A DNA stretch of 5,969 nucleotides from an uncultured Actinomyces sp. (GCA_945949035.1 CAMFDH010000091.1:1-5969), one strand, 5' to 3'; positions 1-5,875 are shown, numbered from the stretch's first letter. A program made the numbers and translations. Notes: generated by a model not told the origin, from the letters alone.

Positions 1-55
1 CTTGCACCCAACACGCTTTCCAAGCGTGCGCCATAGGCCACTAGGCGAATCCTCC
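1..55 (-). tRNA. tRNA-Ser (anticodon GGA), 5' part, truncated by window edge
   Basis: Read on the minus strand from position 55, the sequence begins with the acceptor arm GGAGGAT, then TC and a D arm closed by GCC/GGC. Next comes an anticodon stem CACGC/GCGTG around the loop TTGGAAA, which puts GGA at the anticodon position. After the stem begins a long variable region (TTGGGTGCAAG), as expected of a class II serine tRNA. The window ends inside that arm, so the T arm, the 3' acceptor strand and any encoded CCA lie outside. The tRNA would decode UCC and UCU serine codons. The intact stems and the serine-type layout make the identity nearly certain; only completeness cannot be judged. Confidence 0.93.
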
Positions 56-328
56 GGTGCCGGATCGGCTTGTGGCCTCTCCAACGTCCACACTCTAGCG
101 AAATACTGGCGCTGATGAAAACTCGGGCGACTGTGGGGTTGGACCCAAAGCAGGCAGATGCTCACCCTGCGCCACGCCGGGTCGGCGCCTACGTTGCACT
201 TCGCTTGGGACCGGCGGCCTAAGAAGAGGTACCTAGACCGTGCTCTGCTCCAGCATTCTTCGGGACGGCTCAGGTTTTGAGAGCAAGAGGTCCCGCAGCA
301 ACGGGTACGTGTGGGACAATTGGGTGCG
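56..328. other. gene-free divergent region between tRNA-Ser and nhaA
   Basis: No convincing coding sequence was found in these roughly 270 bases. The tRNA promoter occupies the left part. To the right are short perfect hairpins: GGGT-TGG-ACCC at 136-146 and a CGCC/GGCG stem near 175-187. A complementary pair, GCTCT (242-246) and AGAGC (280-284), could enclose a stem region in the nhaA leader. TACGTT at 190-195 fits a TAnnnT -10 pattern, but I see no good -35 partner. I therefore cannot place the nhaA promoter, and no known riboswitch could be recognised by eye. Confidence 0.4.
92..121 (-). promoter_or_regulatory. candidate promoter of the tRNA-Ser gene
   Basis: On the minus strand a TTTTCA element (121-116) lies 18 bases before TAGAGT (97-92), which fits the actinobacterial TAnnnT pattern for a -10 box. 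Transcription would start near position 85, giving a leader of about 30 bases before the tRNA 5' end. The -35 match is 4 of 6 to TTGACA. This is a motif-and-spacing inference only. Confidence 0.4.
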
Positions 329-1576
329 ATGTCTACCAAAACAACTACCACTACGCCTCTCTCTCGGATCGACGGATGGATTCGCAAAGAGACCTCGGGT
401 GGAATTCTCCTCATCATTGCCGCAGTGTTTGCCCTGGCCTGGTCAAACTCGCCCTGGCGTGAGGCCTACAACTCACTGTCCCAGTTCGTAATCGGTCCGG
501 AAGCACTCGGACTGAACCTCACGCTGGGAACATGGGCGGCCGACGGCGTCCTCGCCATCTTCTTCTTTGTGGTCGGCGTGGAACTGAAACGCGAGCTGGT
601 GGTTGGTAGCCTCTCCTCTCCGCGGGAAGCGGCCGTCCCGATGATTGCTGCTGTTGGCGGCATGATCGCCCCTGCGCTGATCTTCGTGGCAATCGTCCTG
701 GCCACCGGTGACACGGAAGCCCTGACCGGCTGGGCTATTCCCGCAGCAACAGATATTGCCTTCGCCGTCGGAGTCCTCGCCGTCTTCGGCAAGGGCCTAC
801 CTCGCGCCCTGCGCACCTTCCTTCTCACCCTGGCGGTTGTCGATGACCTGCTGGCCATCCTCATCATCGCGGCCGTCTACACCGACCACCTCAACTTCAT
901 TGCCCTCGGTATCTCCATCGTGCTCATCGCAGCATTCGCCTGGTTGGTGCGGGCCAAGAAGGTGCTGGTGCTGCCGCTGGTAATCATCGCGATTCTGGCC
1001 TGGTACTTCATGCATGAGTCCGGTGTTCACGCCACTGTCGCAGGCGTCGCCATGGGCCTGTCCGTGACGGCGCGTCCCATTCACGGAGAGAAGGACGACC
1101 GTACCGAGCGCTTTGCACACGCCCTCGATCCCCTGTCCTCAGGGATTGTTCTGCCGATCTTCGCGTTCTTCGCAGCCGGCGTCACCATCGTTGGGGCAGG
1201 CGGTGAGATCTTCACCCAGCCGGTCTTCTTCGCCGCCGCAACCGCCCTCGTCGTCGGAAAGTTCATCGGCGTTCTTGGCACCACCACCCTCGCGGTGAAG
1301 CTGACCCCCCTGCACCTTCCCGACGCAATCGGTTTGCGAGACCTAATCCCTGTCGGCTTCCTGACGGGCATGGGCTTCACCGTCTCGCTGCTGATTACCG
1401 ACCTGTCGTTCCACGCCAACGGTCACCTTGCCCCCGCCAAGGTTGGCGTCCTCGTCGGCACCCTGATTGCCGCCATTCTGGGAGCCACCGCACTGCGCCA
1501 CGACGCCAAGAAACCGCGTACCTCCGACATGAACCTGGACGGAATCCCCGACTCCGACACCTCCCCCATCGACTAG
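329..1576 (+). CDS. nhaA: NhaA-family Na+/H+ antiporter
   Basis: An integral membrane antiporter that expels Na+ (or Li+) in exchange for protons and so controls internal pH and sodium. The 415-residue product carries the family landmarks in order: 'FFFVVGVELKREL' near 78-90, 'ATDIAFAVGVLA' with Asp142, and the paired aspartates Asp172-Asp173 in 'LAVVDDLLAIL', which correspond to the ion-binding pair of E. coli NhaA. 'ESGVHATVAG' follows with His234, then Lys311 in 'VVGKFIGVLG' (equivalent to the E. coli TM10 lysine) and 'GMGFTVSLLI' near 347-356. All expected catalytic residues are present and the length is slightly above the roughly 390 usual. The extra length is a polar N-terminus (five threonines in a row) and a hydrophilic C-terminal tail that ends in a calcium-loop-like motif (residues 400-410). 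I chose ATG at 329; an in-frame GTG at 311 is possible, and neither has a strong ribosome binding site. It is probably the first gene of a unit with the methyltransferase 8 bases downstream. Confidence 0.96.
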   Translation: MSTKTTTTTPLSRIDGWIRKETSGGILLIIAAVFALAWSNSPWREAYNSLSQFVIGPEALGLNLTLGTWAADGVLAIFFFVVGVELKRELVVGSLSSPREAAVPMIAAVGGMIAPALIFVAIVLATGDTEALTGWAIPAATDIAFAVGVLAVFGKGLPRALRTFLLTLAVVDDLLAILIIAAVYTDHLNFIALGISIVLIAAFAWLVRAKKVLVLPLVIIAILAWYFMHESGVHATVAGVAMGLSVTARPIHGEKDDRTERFAHALDPLSSGIVLPIFAFFAAGVTIVGAGGEIFTQPVFFAAATALVVGKFIGVLGTTTLAVKLTPLHLPDAIGLRDLIPVGFLTGMGFTVSLLITDLSFHANGHLAPAKVGVLVGTLIAAILGATALRHDAKKPRTSDMNLDGIPDSDTSPID

Positions 1577-1584
1577 CTGCGTCC

Positions 1585-2676
1585 TTGATCAAGTACCTCG
1601 GTTCCAAGCGGCGCTTCGTTTCCACCATCGGTGACCTCTATGAGGCCAGTGGTGCCGAAACCGCCCTCGACCTGTTCACAGGAACCACCCGGGTAGCGCA
1701 GGAACTCTGTCGGCGCGGGGCATTTACGACCGCGGTGGATACCGCCACGTACTCCGAAGTCCTCGCCCAGTGCTTCGTGGAAACCGACATGGCCGAGGTC
1801 GATGTCGATGAGGTCGAAGCCGTCCTCGCGCGCCTGGATGCCCTGCCCGGGGTTCGCGGCTACTTCACAAAGACCTTCTGCGAAGAGAGCCGCTACCTAC
1901 ACCCCGACAACGGCATGCGGGTTGACGCCATCCGCCAGGCGATCGAGGACGACTACGCGGACGACCCCCTGAAGCCGATCTACCTCACCTCACTGTTACT
2001 CGCGGCAGATGCCGTCGACTCCACCGTCGGTCTGCAGATGGCCTACCTGAAGCAGTGGGCGCCCCGGGCTCTGAACCGGATGACCCTCAAGATGCCGAAA
2101 CTGACCCCCGGCACCGGTCGCGCCATCCGGGGTGATGCCATCGCACTAGCCCCTCATCTCCCCCACGTTGGCTTTGCCTACCTTGATCCGCCCTACAACC
2201 AGCACCGCTACTTCACGAACTACCACGTCTGGGAGACCCTGATTCGCTGGGATGAACCGGACCACTACGGCACTGCCTGCAAGCGGGTCGATGCGCGTGC
2301 GGACGAGACCAAGAGTCCCTTCAACAGCAAACGAACCATGCCTGCCGCCCTCGCTGAGACAGTGGCGGCCGTGAACGCGGACGTCCTCGTCCTCAGCTTT
2401 TCCAATGAGGGGTTCGTCCCCCTGCCCGACCTGGTCGAGATGTGCGAGGCGCGTGGTGACAACGTCGCTGTCCTCGGCTTTCCTCACCACCGCTACGTCG
2501 GCGCCAAGATCGGCATCCACAATCTCAAGGGCAAGAAGGTCGGCAAGGTTTCTCACCTCACCAACACCGAGTACATGGTGGTGTCCGGAGAGCGTGAGAA
2601 GGTGACGGACATGATCCATTCGTCAGGCTTGAGCGACACGTTGGTGCAGGAGGATTCGGGTAGGTTATTAGCGTGA
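1585..2676 (+). CDS. D12-class adenine-N6 DNA methyltransferase, apparently orphan
   Basis: Predicted to transfer a methyl group from S-adenosylmethionine to N6 of adenine in a specific DNA sequence. The 363-residue protein opens with 'KYLGSKRR' (3-10), the N-terminal motif of this class, then the SAM-binding motif I 'LDLFTGTTRVAQEL' (28-41) and an acidic motif II region near Asp52. The catalytic motif IV is DPPY (201-204), followed by 'NYHVWETLIRWDEP' (212-225). 'YLKQWAPRALNRMTLKMP' (154-171) and 'LSFSNEG' (270-276) also fit the family. A TTG start at 1585 is the only plausible one, because the family's N-terminal motif begins at codon 3 and no upstream in-frame start is near. No clear ribosome binding site precedes it, so translation may be coupled to nhaA 8 bases before. 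No restriction endonuclease or specificity gene is in the window. The target sequence cannot be inferred. Roles could be host methylation, gene regulation or self-protection. Confidence 0.9.
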   Translation: MIKYLGSKRRFVSTIGDLYEASGAETALDLFTGTTRVAQELCRRGAFTTAVDTATYSEVLAQCFVETDMAEVDVDEVEAVLARLDALPGVRGYFTKTFCEESRYLHPDNGMRVDAIRQAIEDDYADDPLKPIYLTSLLLAADAVDSTVGLQMAYLKQWAPRALNRMTLKMPKLTPGTGRAIRGDAIALAPHLPHVGFAYLDPPYNQHRYFTNYHVWETLIRWDEPDHYGTACKRVDARADETKSPFNSKRTMPAALAETVAAVNADVLVLSFSNEGFVPLPDLVEMCEARGDNVAVLGFPHHRYVGAKIGIHNLKGKKVGKVSHLTNTEYMVVSGEREKVTDMIHSSGLSDTLVQEDSGRLLA

Positions 2677-3401
2677 CTTCCGCGCCACCACCAGACGGTA
2701 CCCAGAACGAAGTCCGGACCCACGTGAGTCCGGACCACTACCGGAGCCCCCGACAGGAGTTCCGGAGCGCCCGCGTTCGCAGCCAGACAGTCATTTTTGG
2801 CTCGGCAATTATCGGCCTCGCTGTGCTGTTCCTACTGGGTTTCCTCGGTATTACCGGGGCTCTTCCGGTTCCCTTCGGCGGGGAGTTCTCGAAGAAAGAG
2901 ATCTTCGCTGAAGTCGGTGACACCCCGTGTCCGACCCCGGGGGCGCGCGCCGCCTCACCTGAGGGGGTCTCCCTTCGGGTCCTCAACACCACCTCCACGC
3001 CGGGACTGGCGGGCCAGGTGGCGAACGCCTTCGAGGTGCTCGGCTACACCATCGCCGCCACCGACAACGCGCCGCAGTACCACGGTGTGGCCCGGATTGA
3101 AGCTGGTCCCCGAGCCGTTGACGCCGCGTACGCCATTGCCCGCTACTTCCCGGGAGAGGTTCGAATCGTCCTCAGCTCGGCCGAAGACATGACGCTGACG
3201 ATTCTTCTTGGCAACAAGTACGACGGACTTGTTCCGCAGGATGAACGTCCGGATATTCGTGACTCCAACTCCGCCCTCGTGCCCCGTTCGGGGTGCCTGC
3301 CCGTTGCGGAACCAGCCGATGGTTGGGAACTACCGCAGTCGGCCCAGTCTGGCGCTCAATCCGGTGCTCAGTCCGGTGAAGAAACCTCGGAAGAGGACTA
3401 G
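2673..3401 (+). CDS. membrane-anchored LytR_C domain protein
   Basis: A 242-residue envelope protein with a short polar cytoplasmic N-terminus, one transmembrane helix at about 39-63 ('IFGSAIIGLAVLFLLGFLGI' forms most of it), and an extracytoplasmic LytR_C domain at about 98-182. That domain begins 'VSLRVLNTTSTPGLAGQVANA', the family's usual opening. There is no LytR-CpsA-Psr catalytic domain, so this is the stand-alone form; the mycobacterial homologue Cei (Rv2700) has been linked to envelope integrity. Two cysteines, Cys86 and Cys208, flank the domain and could form a disulfide outside the cell. The tail (223-242) is low-complexity, with three AQSG repeats and an acidic end. The GTG start overlaps the methyltransferase stop (GTGA), suggesting translational coupling. 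GGAGG at 2649-2653 is too distant to be ideal, and TAGG at 2661-2664 is closer. An in-frame GTG at 2724 is a possible later start. The exact function is not known. Confidence 0.85.
   Translation: MTSAPPPDGTQNEVRTHVSPDHYRSPRQEFRSARVRSQTVIFGSAIIGLAVLFLLGFLGITGALPVPFGGEFSKKEIFAEVGDTPCPTPGARAASPEGVSLRVLNTTSTPGLAGQVANAFEVLGYTIAATDNAPQYHGVARIEAGPRAVDAAYAIARYFPGEVRIVLSSAEDMTLTILLGNKYDGLVPQDERPDIRDSNSALVPRSGCLPVAEPADGWELPQSAQSGAQSGAQSGEETSEED
2712..2735. repeat. 24-base near-perfect palindrome inside the LytR_C gene
   Basis: Two copies of the self-complementary octamer GTCCGGAC (2712-2719 and 2728-2735) flank CACGTG (2721-2726), itself a palindrome. The whole block is its own reverse complement except for one position pair (2720/2727). 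It is also a 10-base direct repeat, AGTCCGGACC, at 2711-2720 and 2727-2736. It starts 39 bases after the gene's GTG. As RNA it could form an 8-base-pair stem with an 8-base loop; as DNA it could be a dimer operator. Function is not known. Confidence 0.7.
3342..3377 (+). repeat. three tandem 12-base units encoding AQSG
   Basis: Three consecutive 12-base units near the 3' end of the LytR_C gene each encode Ala-Gln-Ser-Gly (residues 224-235). They differ only at third codon positions, so the protein repeat is exact while the DNA has drifted slightly. The preceding Pro-Gln-Ser looks like a decayed partial unit. This is a flexible extracytoplasmic tail, and its copy number could vary between strains by slippage. 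Confidence 0.85.
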
Positions 3402-4000
3402 GAACCGTATCCCACAGCGGTGCGCTGCGCCCGCCAGGCCTGCAGCATCTGCCAGGCGTAGGTTGCTCCCGCGATCACGTTGAGGACGACGCCAATACTG
3501 ACAACGATGAGGGCGGCTGTCCGCCAACCCGGGCTGTGAGCGGCCTCCCCGAGTAGCAGCATGGGAAGACCAAGAAGCAGGACCGCTGTGCGAGCCTTAC
3601 CGATCAGGTTGACCTGGGTGGTCGGATAGCCCTTGAAGAGGACGATTGCCAGAACCGCCATGATCGCATCCACGGCAATGATGATCGCCATGAACTCCCA
3701 GGGCATGATCCCCGTGAAAACCAGCGTCAGGGAGATCAGCAGGATTGAGGCGCGGTCTGAGATGGGGTCCAGCTCTCGGCCCAGGTCGCTGAGTTGGTTG
3801 AGGCGTCGGGCCAGGTAGCCGTCAAGCCAGTCGGTGCTCCCCAGGATGAAAAGGGCAATGAGCGACCAGACGTACTGCTCAGAAATGATCAACCCCAGGG
3901 ACAGTGGCAGGAAAACAACTACCCTCAAATAGGAGAGGACATTCGGGATAGTCCAGATCTTCCCTGTCGATTCCTTTGCGGGATCAGTTCCGTCCGCCAT
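3398..4000 (-). CDS. pgsA: CDP-alcohol phosphatidyltransferase, PgsA-like
   Basis: A 200-residue membrane enzyme that moves a phosphatidyl group from CDP-diacylglycerol to an alcohol, most likely glycerol-3-phosphate in phosphatidylglycerol synthesis. The family signature is complete between residues 57 and 82: Asp57, Asp60-Gly61, Ala64-Arg65, Gly74, Asp78 and Asp82, with the canonical spacing, so the metal-binding catalytic centre is intact. 'IPNVLSYLRV' (18-27) is the usual N-terminal helix, and 'IGKARTA' (133-139) fits the phosphatidylglycerophosphate synthase branch. Several hydrophobic helices follow. The ATG at 4000 is supported by AGAGGGG just upstream; a longer in-frame reading to 4126 would overlap the exporter's start and lacks family similarity. 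The stop codon shares CTAG with the converging LytR_C gene. Cardiolipin synthase or phosphatidylinositol phosphate synthase are alternatives that motifs alone do not exclude. Confidence 0.88.
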   Translation of the reverse strand: MADGTDPAKESTGKIWTIPNVLSYLRVVVFLPLSLGLIISEQYVWSLIALFILGSTDWLDGYLARRLNQLSDLGRELDPISDRASILLISLTLVFTGIMPWEFMAIIIAVDAIMAVLAIVLFKGYPTTQVNLIGKARTAVLLLGLPMLLLGEAAHSPGWRTAALIVVSIGVVLNVIAGATYAWQMLQAWRAQRTAVGYGS

Positions 4001-4003
4001 TGT

Positions 4004-4010
4004 CCCCTCT
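4004..4010 (-). promoter_or_regulatory. ribosome binding site of pgsA
   Basis: On the minus strand AGAGGGG lies 3 bases before the ATG at 4000, with its GAGG core at a normal distance. It is the best ribosome binding site in this reading frame and decides the start against the longer reading that reaches 4126. Confidence 0.7.
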
Positions 4011-4103
4011 GTAAACTGGTCCCCTAGGACCTGTGAGCGCAGCTCTAAACCAGGCCTCGTTGCCGAGGTCGTACCTATGTAAACTCGTCGTCCATTATCC
4101 CCC

Positions 4104-4110
4104 GGGAAGG
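4104..4110 (+). promoter_or_regulatory. ribosome binding site of the ABC ATPase gene
   Basis: GGGAAGG lies 3 bases before the ATG at 4114. It supports this start over the upstream in-frame GTG at 4033, whose extra 27 residues show no ABC-family similarity. Confidence 0.65.
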
Positions 4111-4113
4111 CCC

Positions 4114-5010
4114 ATGCACGGACCAACTATTGACTTCCAGCACCTCTCAAAGAATTTTGGAAAGGTGGAGGCCGTTTCCGATCTCTCTTTCACAGTGCAA
4201 CCCGGACGTGTCACGGGATTCCTCGGACCCAATGGGGCTGGGAAGACCACCACTCTTCGCATGTTGCTGAACCTGGTGCGTCCCACAACGGGTACCGCGA
4301 CATTTGACGGACGCGACTATTCCGAGATTGAGCAACCGATGCTTGAGGTCGGAGCCCACCTTTCCGCCGATGACTTCACCCCGGGCCGCAGCGGACGGGA
4401 TCACCTCCGTGTCATGGCGGCCGGAAGCGGAGTTGGCGAGGGAAGGATCGATGAGCTCCTCGCCCTCGTCGGCCTCACCAAGGATGCGGGTCGTCGCGTC
4501 GGGGGCTACTCGCTGGGGATGCGTCAACGGCTCGGACTGGCGACCGCCCTCCTCGGGGACCCGAACGTTCTCATCCTGGATGAGCCCGCCAACGGCCTCG
4601 ACCCCGAGGGGATTTCGTGGCTACGCAAGTTCCTTCGGGCCCTGGCTGATGAGGGGCGGACGGTTTTCCTCTCCTCCCACCTCCTCAACGAGATTCAGTT
4701 GATGGCCCACGACATCGTCATCATTGACGGGGGTCGGCTGGTTGCCAGCGGACCCATCGAGGAGCTTGAGAACACACACGGCAGCATGGTCCTGGCGGAC
4801 TCGACCAGGCGCGATGCCCTACGTGATGCGCTGCAGGTCGCGGGATTTGCGGTGGTGGACGAACCGGGCGCTCCCCTACGGATTTCAGGGGCCACCATCG
4901 AGGACGTGGGAAACCTCGCCGTGATCGGCGGGATTCCCCTGACGCACCTCAGCGAAGAAAACACGGGTCTCGAAGACCTGTTCCTCTCGATGGTCGGAGG
5001 GGACCGATGA
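4114..5010 (+). CDS. ABC transporter ATP-binding protein (exporter type)
   Basis: A 298-residue cytoplasmic ATPase that powers the permease encoded next to it. Walker A is GPNGAGKT (38-45), the signature is YSLGM (132-136) in place of LSGGQ, Walker B is VLILDE with Glu157 (152-157), the D-loop is GLD (161-163), and the H-loop histidine is His189 in 'LSSHLLNE'. All catalytic residues are present. The usual Q-loop glutamine is not obvious: the region reads 'VGAHLSADDFTPGRSGRDHL' (79-98), a form I recall from BcrA-like and actinobacterial drug or lantibiotic-type exporters. A C-terminal extension (about 220-298), ending 'TGLEDLFLSMVGG', is typical of that group. The substrate cannot be told; peptide antibiotics, other toxic compounds or lipids are possible. 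Its stop overlaps the permease start by ATGA, so the two are co-translated. Confidence 0.93.
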   Translation: MHGPTIDFQHLSKNFGKVEAVSDLSFTVQPGRVTGFLGPNGAGKTTTLRMLLNLVRPTTGTATFDGRDYSEIEQPMLEVGAHLSADDFTPGRSGRDHLRVMAAGSGVGEGRIDELLALVGLTKDAGRRVGGYSLGMRQRLGLATALLGDPNVLILDEPANGLDPEGISWLRKFLRALADEGRTVFLSSHLLNEIQLMAHDIVIIDGGRLVASGPIEELENTHGSMVLADSTRRDALRDALQVAGFAVVDEPGAPLRISGATIEDVGNLAVIGGIPLTHLSEENTGLEDLFLSMVGGDR

Positions 5011-5819
5011 GCCGTTTGAAGCACGCAGTTCGAGCCGAGTGGCTCAAGGTTTTCACAACCAGGGCCTGGTGGATCCTCGGCCTGGTCATGGTGGTTTACA
5101 TTGCCTTCACCGCGGCCCTGATCGGCTTAATGTCAAGCGAGCTGCTGGGTCCGGATACTGCCGGAGAGGTGGCGGGAATCAGCGTTTCGGGCACCGTCTA
5201 CTCCCTTGGATCAGCAATGGGTTACCTGTTCCCGGTTCTACTCGGGGCCCTGTCAGTCACCGGTGAATACCGCCACCACACCCTGACACCGACCTTCATC
5301 TCGGTCGGTCAGCGCGGGCCGGTCCTCGCTGCAAAGGCCCTGGTCCAGGCAGGTATGGGTGCCATCTATGGTGTGGCTGCTCTGGCCAGCGCCGTTCTTG
5401 CTAGCGTCTTTTTCTTTATGGCTGCCGGTATCCCCACTGGACTCAATGAGGCGGAGATCTGGGCTATGTTCGCCCGCTCGATCGTCGTGATGGCGCTGTG
5501 GGCGGTCATTGGTGTCGGTCTTGGCGCACTGATTCGCTCCCAGGCGGGCGCGATCGTCGTCGTCCTTGTCTTCACCCAGTTCATTGAACCGATTGCTCGA
5601 CTCGGAGGCGCCTTCAACCAGGTCGTTTCGAACATCACCCAGTTCCTTCCGGGGGCCGCTTCAGACGCGTTTGTCGGAAAGAGCATCTACTCGGTTATGA
5701 CGATTGAGGGGGCCGGTTCCGTACTCAGCTGGTGGCAGGGCGGTCTCGTCCTCGCCGGCTACGGGGCAATCATCCTGGTCCTGGCGTGGGTGACGCGGTG
5801 GAAGGCAGACGTCTCCTAG
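5007..5819 (+). CDS. ABC-2 type transporter permease
   Basis: The 270-residue membrane partner of the preceding ATPase. About six hydrophobic segments can be seen, near 21-42, 63-84, 108-140, 152-176, 181-197 and 241-263. The N-terminal 'VRAEWLKVFTTRAWW' (8-22) is the cytoplasmic coupling-type helix common in these permeases. 'VTGEYRHHTLTPTFISVGQR' (84-103) matches the conserved loop of the ABC-2 family, usually followed by an alanine-lysine pair, here 'LAAK' (107-110). Length is normal for a permease that works as a dimer with two ATPases. The ATG overlaps the ATPase stop. No dedicated ribosome binding site is needed if coupling holds, though GGAGGGG stands at 4997-5003. No regulator or sensor kinase gene accompanies the pair, so the inducer and substrate are not known. 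Confidence 0.92.
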   Translation: MSRLKHAVRAEWLKVFTTRAWWILGLVMVVYIAFTAALIGLMSSELLGPDTAGEVAGISVSGTVYSLGSAMGYLFPVLLGALSVTGEYRHHTLTPTFISVGQRGPVLAAKALVQAGMGAIYGVAALASAVLASVFFFMAAGIPTGLNEAEIWAMFARSIVVMALWAVIGVGLGALIRSQAGAIVVVLVFTQFIEPIARLGGAFNQVVSNITQFLPGAASDAFVGKSIYSVMTIEGAGSVLSWWQGGLVLAGYGAIILVLAWVTRWKADVS

Positions 5820-5850
5820 GTCCGCCCCCACCGCGCCAACTGGGCTCTGC

Positions 5851-5875
5851 GTCCTAGCCGACGTGCGGCTTGGAC
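5851..5875. terminator. candidate hairpin terminator between converging genes
   Basis: GTCC-T-A-GCCG (5851-5860) pairs with CGGC-T-T-GGAC (5866-5875) around the loop ACGTG. This gives nine base pairs with one T-T mismatch. It lies where the exporter unit and the minus-strand gene meet and spans the stop codon of the latter. There is no T-run on either strand, so it would be an atypical terminator of the kind reported in GC-rich bacteria, or only a chance hairpin. Confidence 0.35.

Larger units (their letters stand above)
4001..4113. promoter_or_regulatory. divergent control region between pgsA and the ABC exporter
   Basis: This 113-base region must hold both outward promoters. It contains an inverted repeat GGTCC-CCTA-GGACC (4018-4031) and a second one, CCTCG-TTGC-CGAGG (4055-4068), which extends to a 7-base-pair stem at 4053-4070 with one G-T pair. 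The octamer TGTAAACT occurs twice in the same orientation, at 4010-4017 and 4078-4085, outside the two inverted repeats. TAAACT at 4080-4085 fits the TAnnnT -10 pattern for the exporter and would start transcription about 20 bases before its ATG, but no well-spaced -35 is evident. No pgsA promoter could be assigned. Confidence 0.5.

Noticed and set aside
122..310. Known lithium or sodium riboswitch before nhaA
   Set aside because: I could not match the leader to a consensus I can recall reliably, so it is kept only as an item to test.
311..328. GTG at 311 as the nhaA start
   Set aside because: Possible, but it adds only six residues and has no clear ribosome binding site; ATG 329 was preferred with low certainty.
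240..491. Short plus-strand frames running from the leader into the nhaA start
   Set aside because: They overlap nhaA in another frame and resemble no family; composition is arbitrary.
466..867. 133-codon minus-strand frame inside nhaA
   Set aside because: Low-complexity Arg/Ala/Thr-rich product antisense to conserved NhaA helices.
2146..2619. 157-codon minus-strand frame inside the methyltransferase gene
   Set aside because: It is a mirror of the GC-rich codon pattern of the real gene; the plus-strand product has all D12 methylase motifs.
4033..4113. Upstream GTG start for the ABC ATPase
   Set aside because: The extra 27 residues lack ABC similarity, would cover the control region, and a better ribosome binding site precedes ATG 4114.
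4001..4126. Longer pgsA reading starting at 4126
   Set aside because: The added 42 residues do not look like a CDP-alcohol transferase N-terminus and overlap the exporter start; ATG 4000 has a good ribosome binding site.
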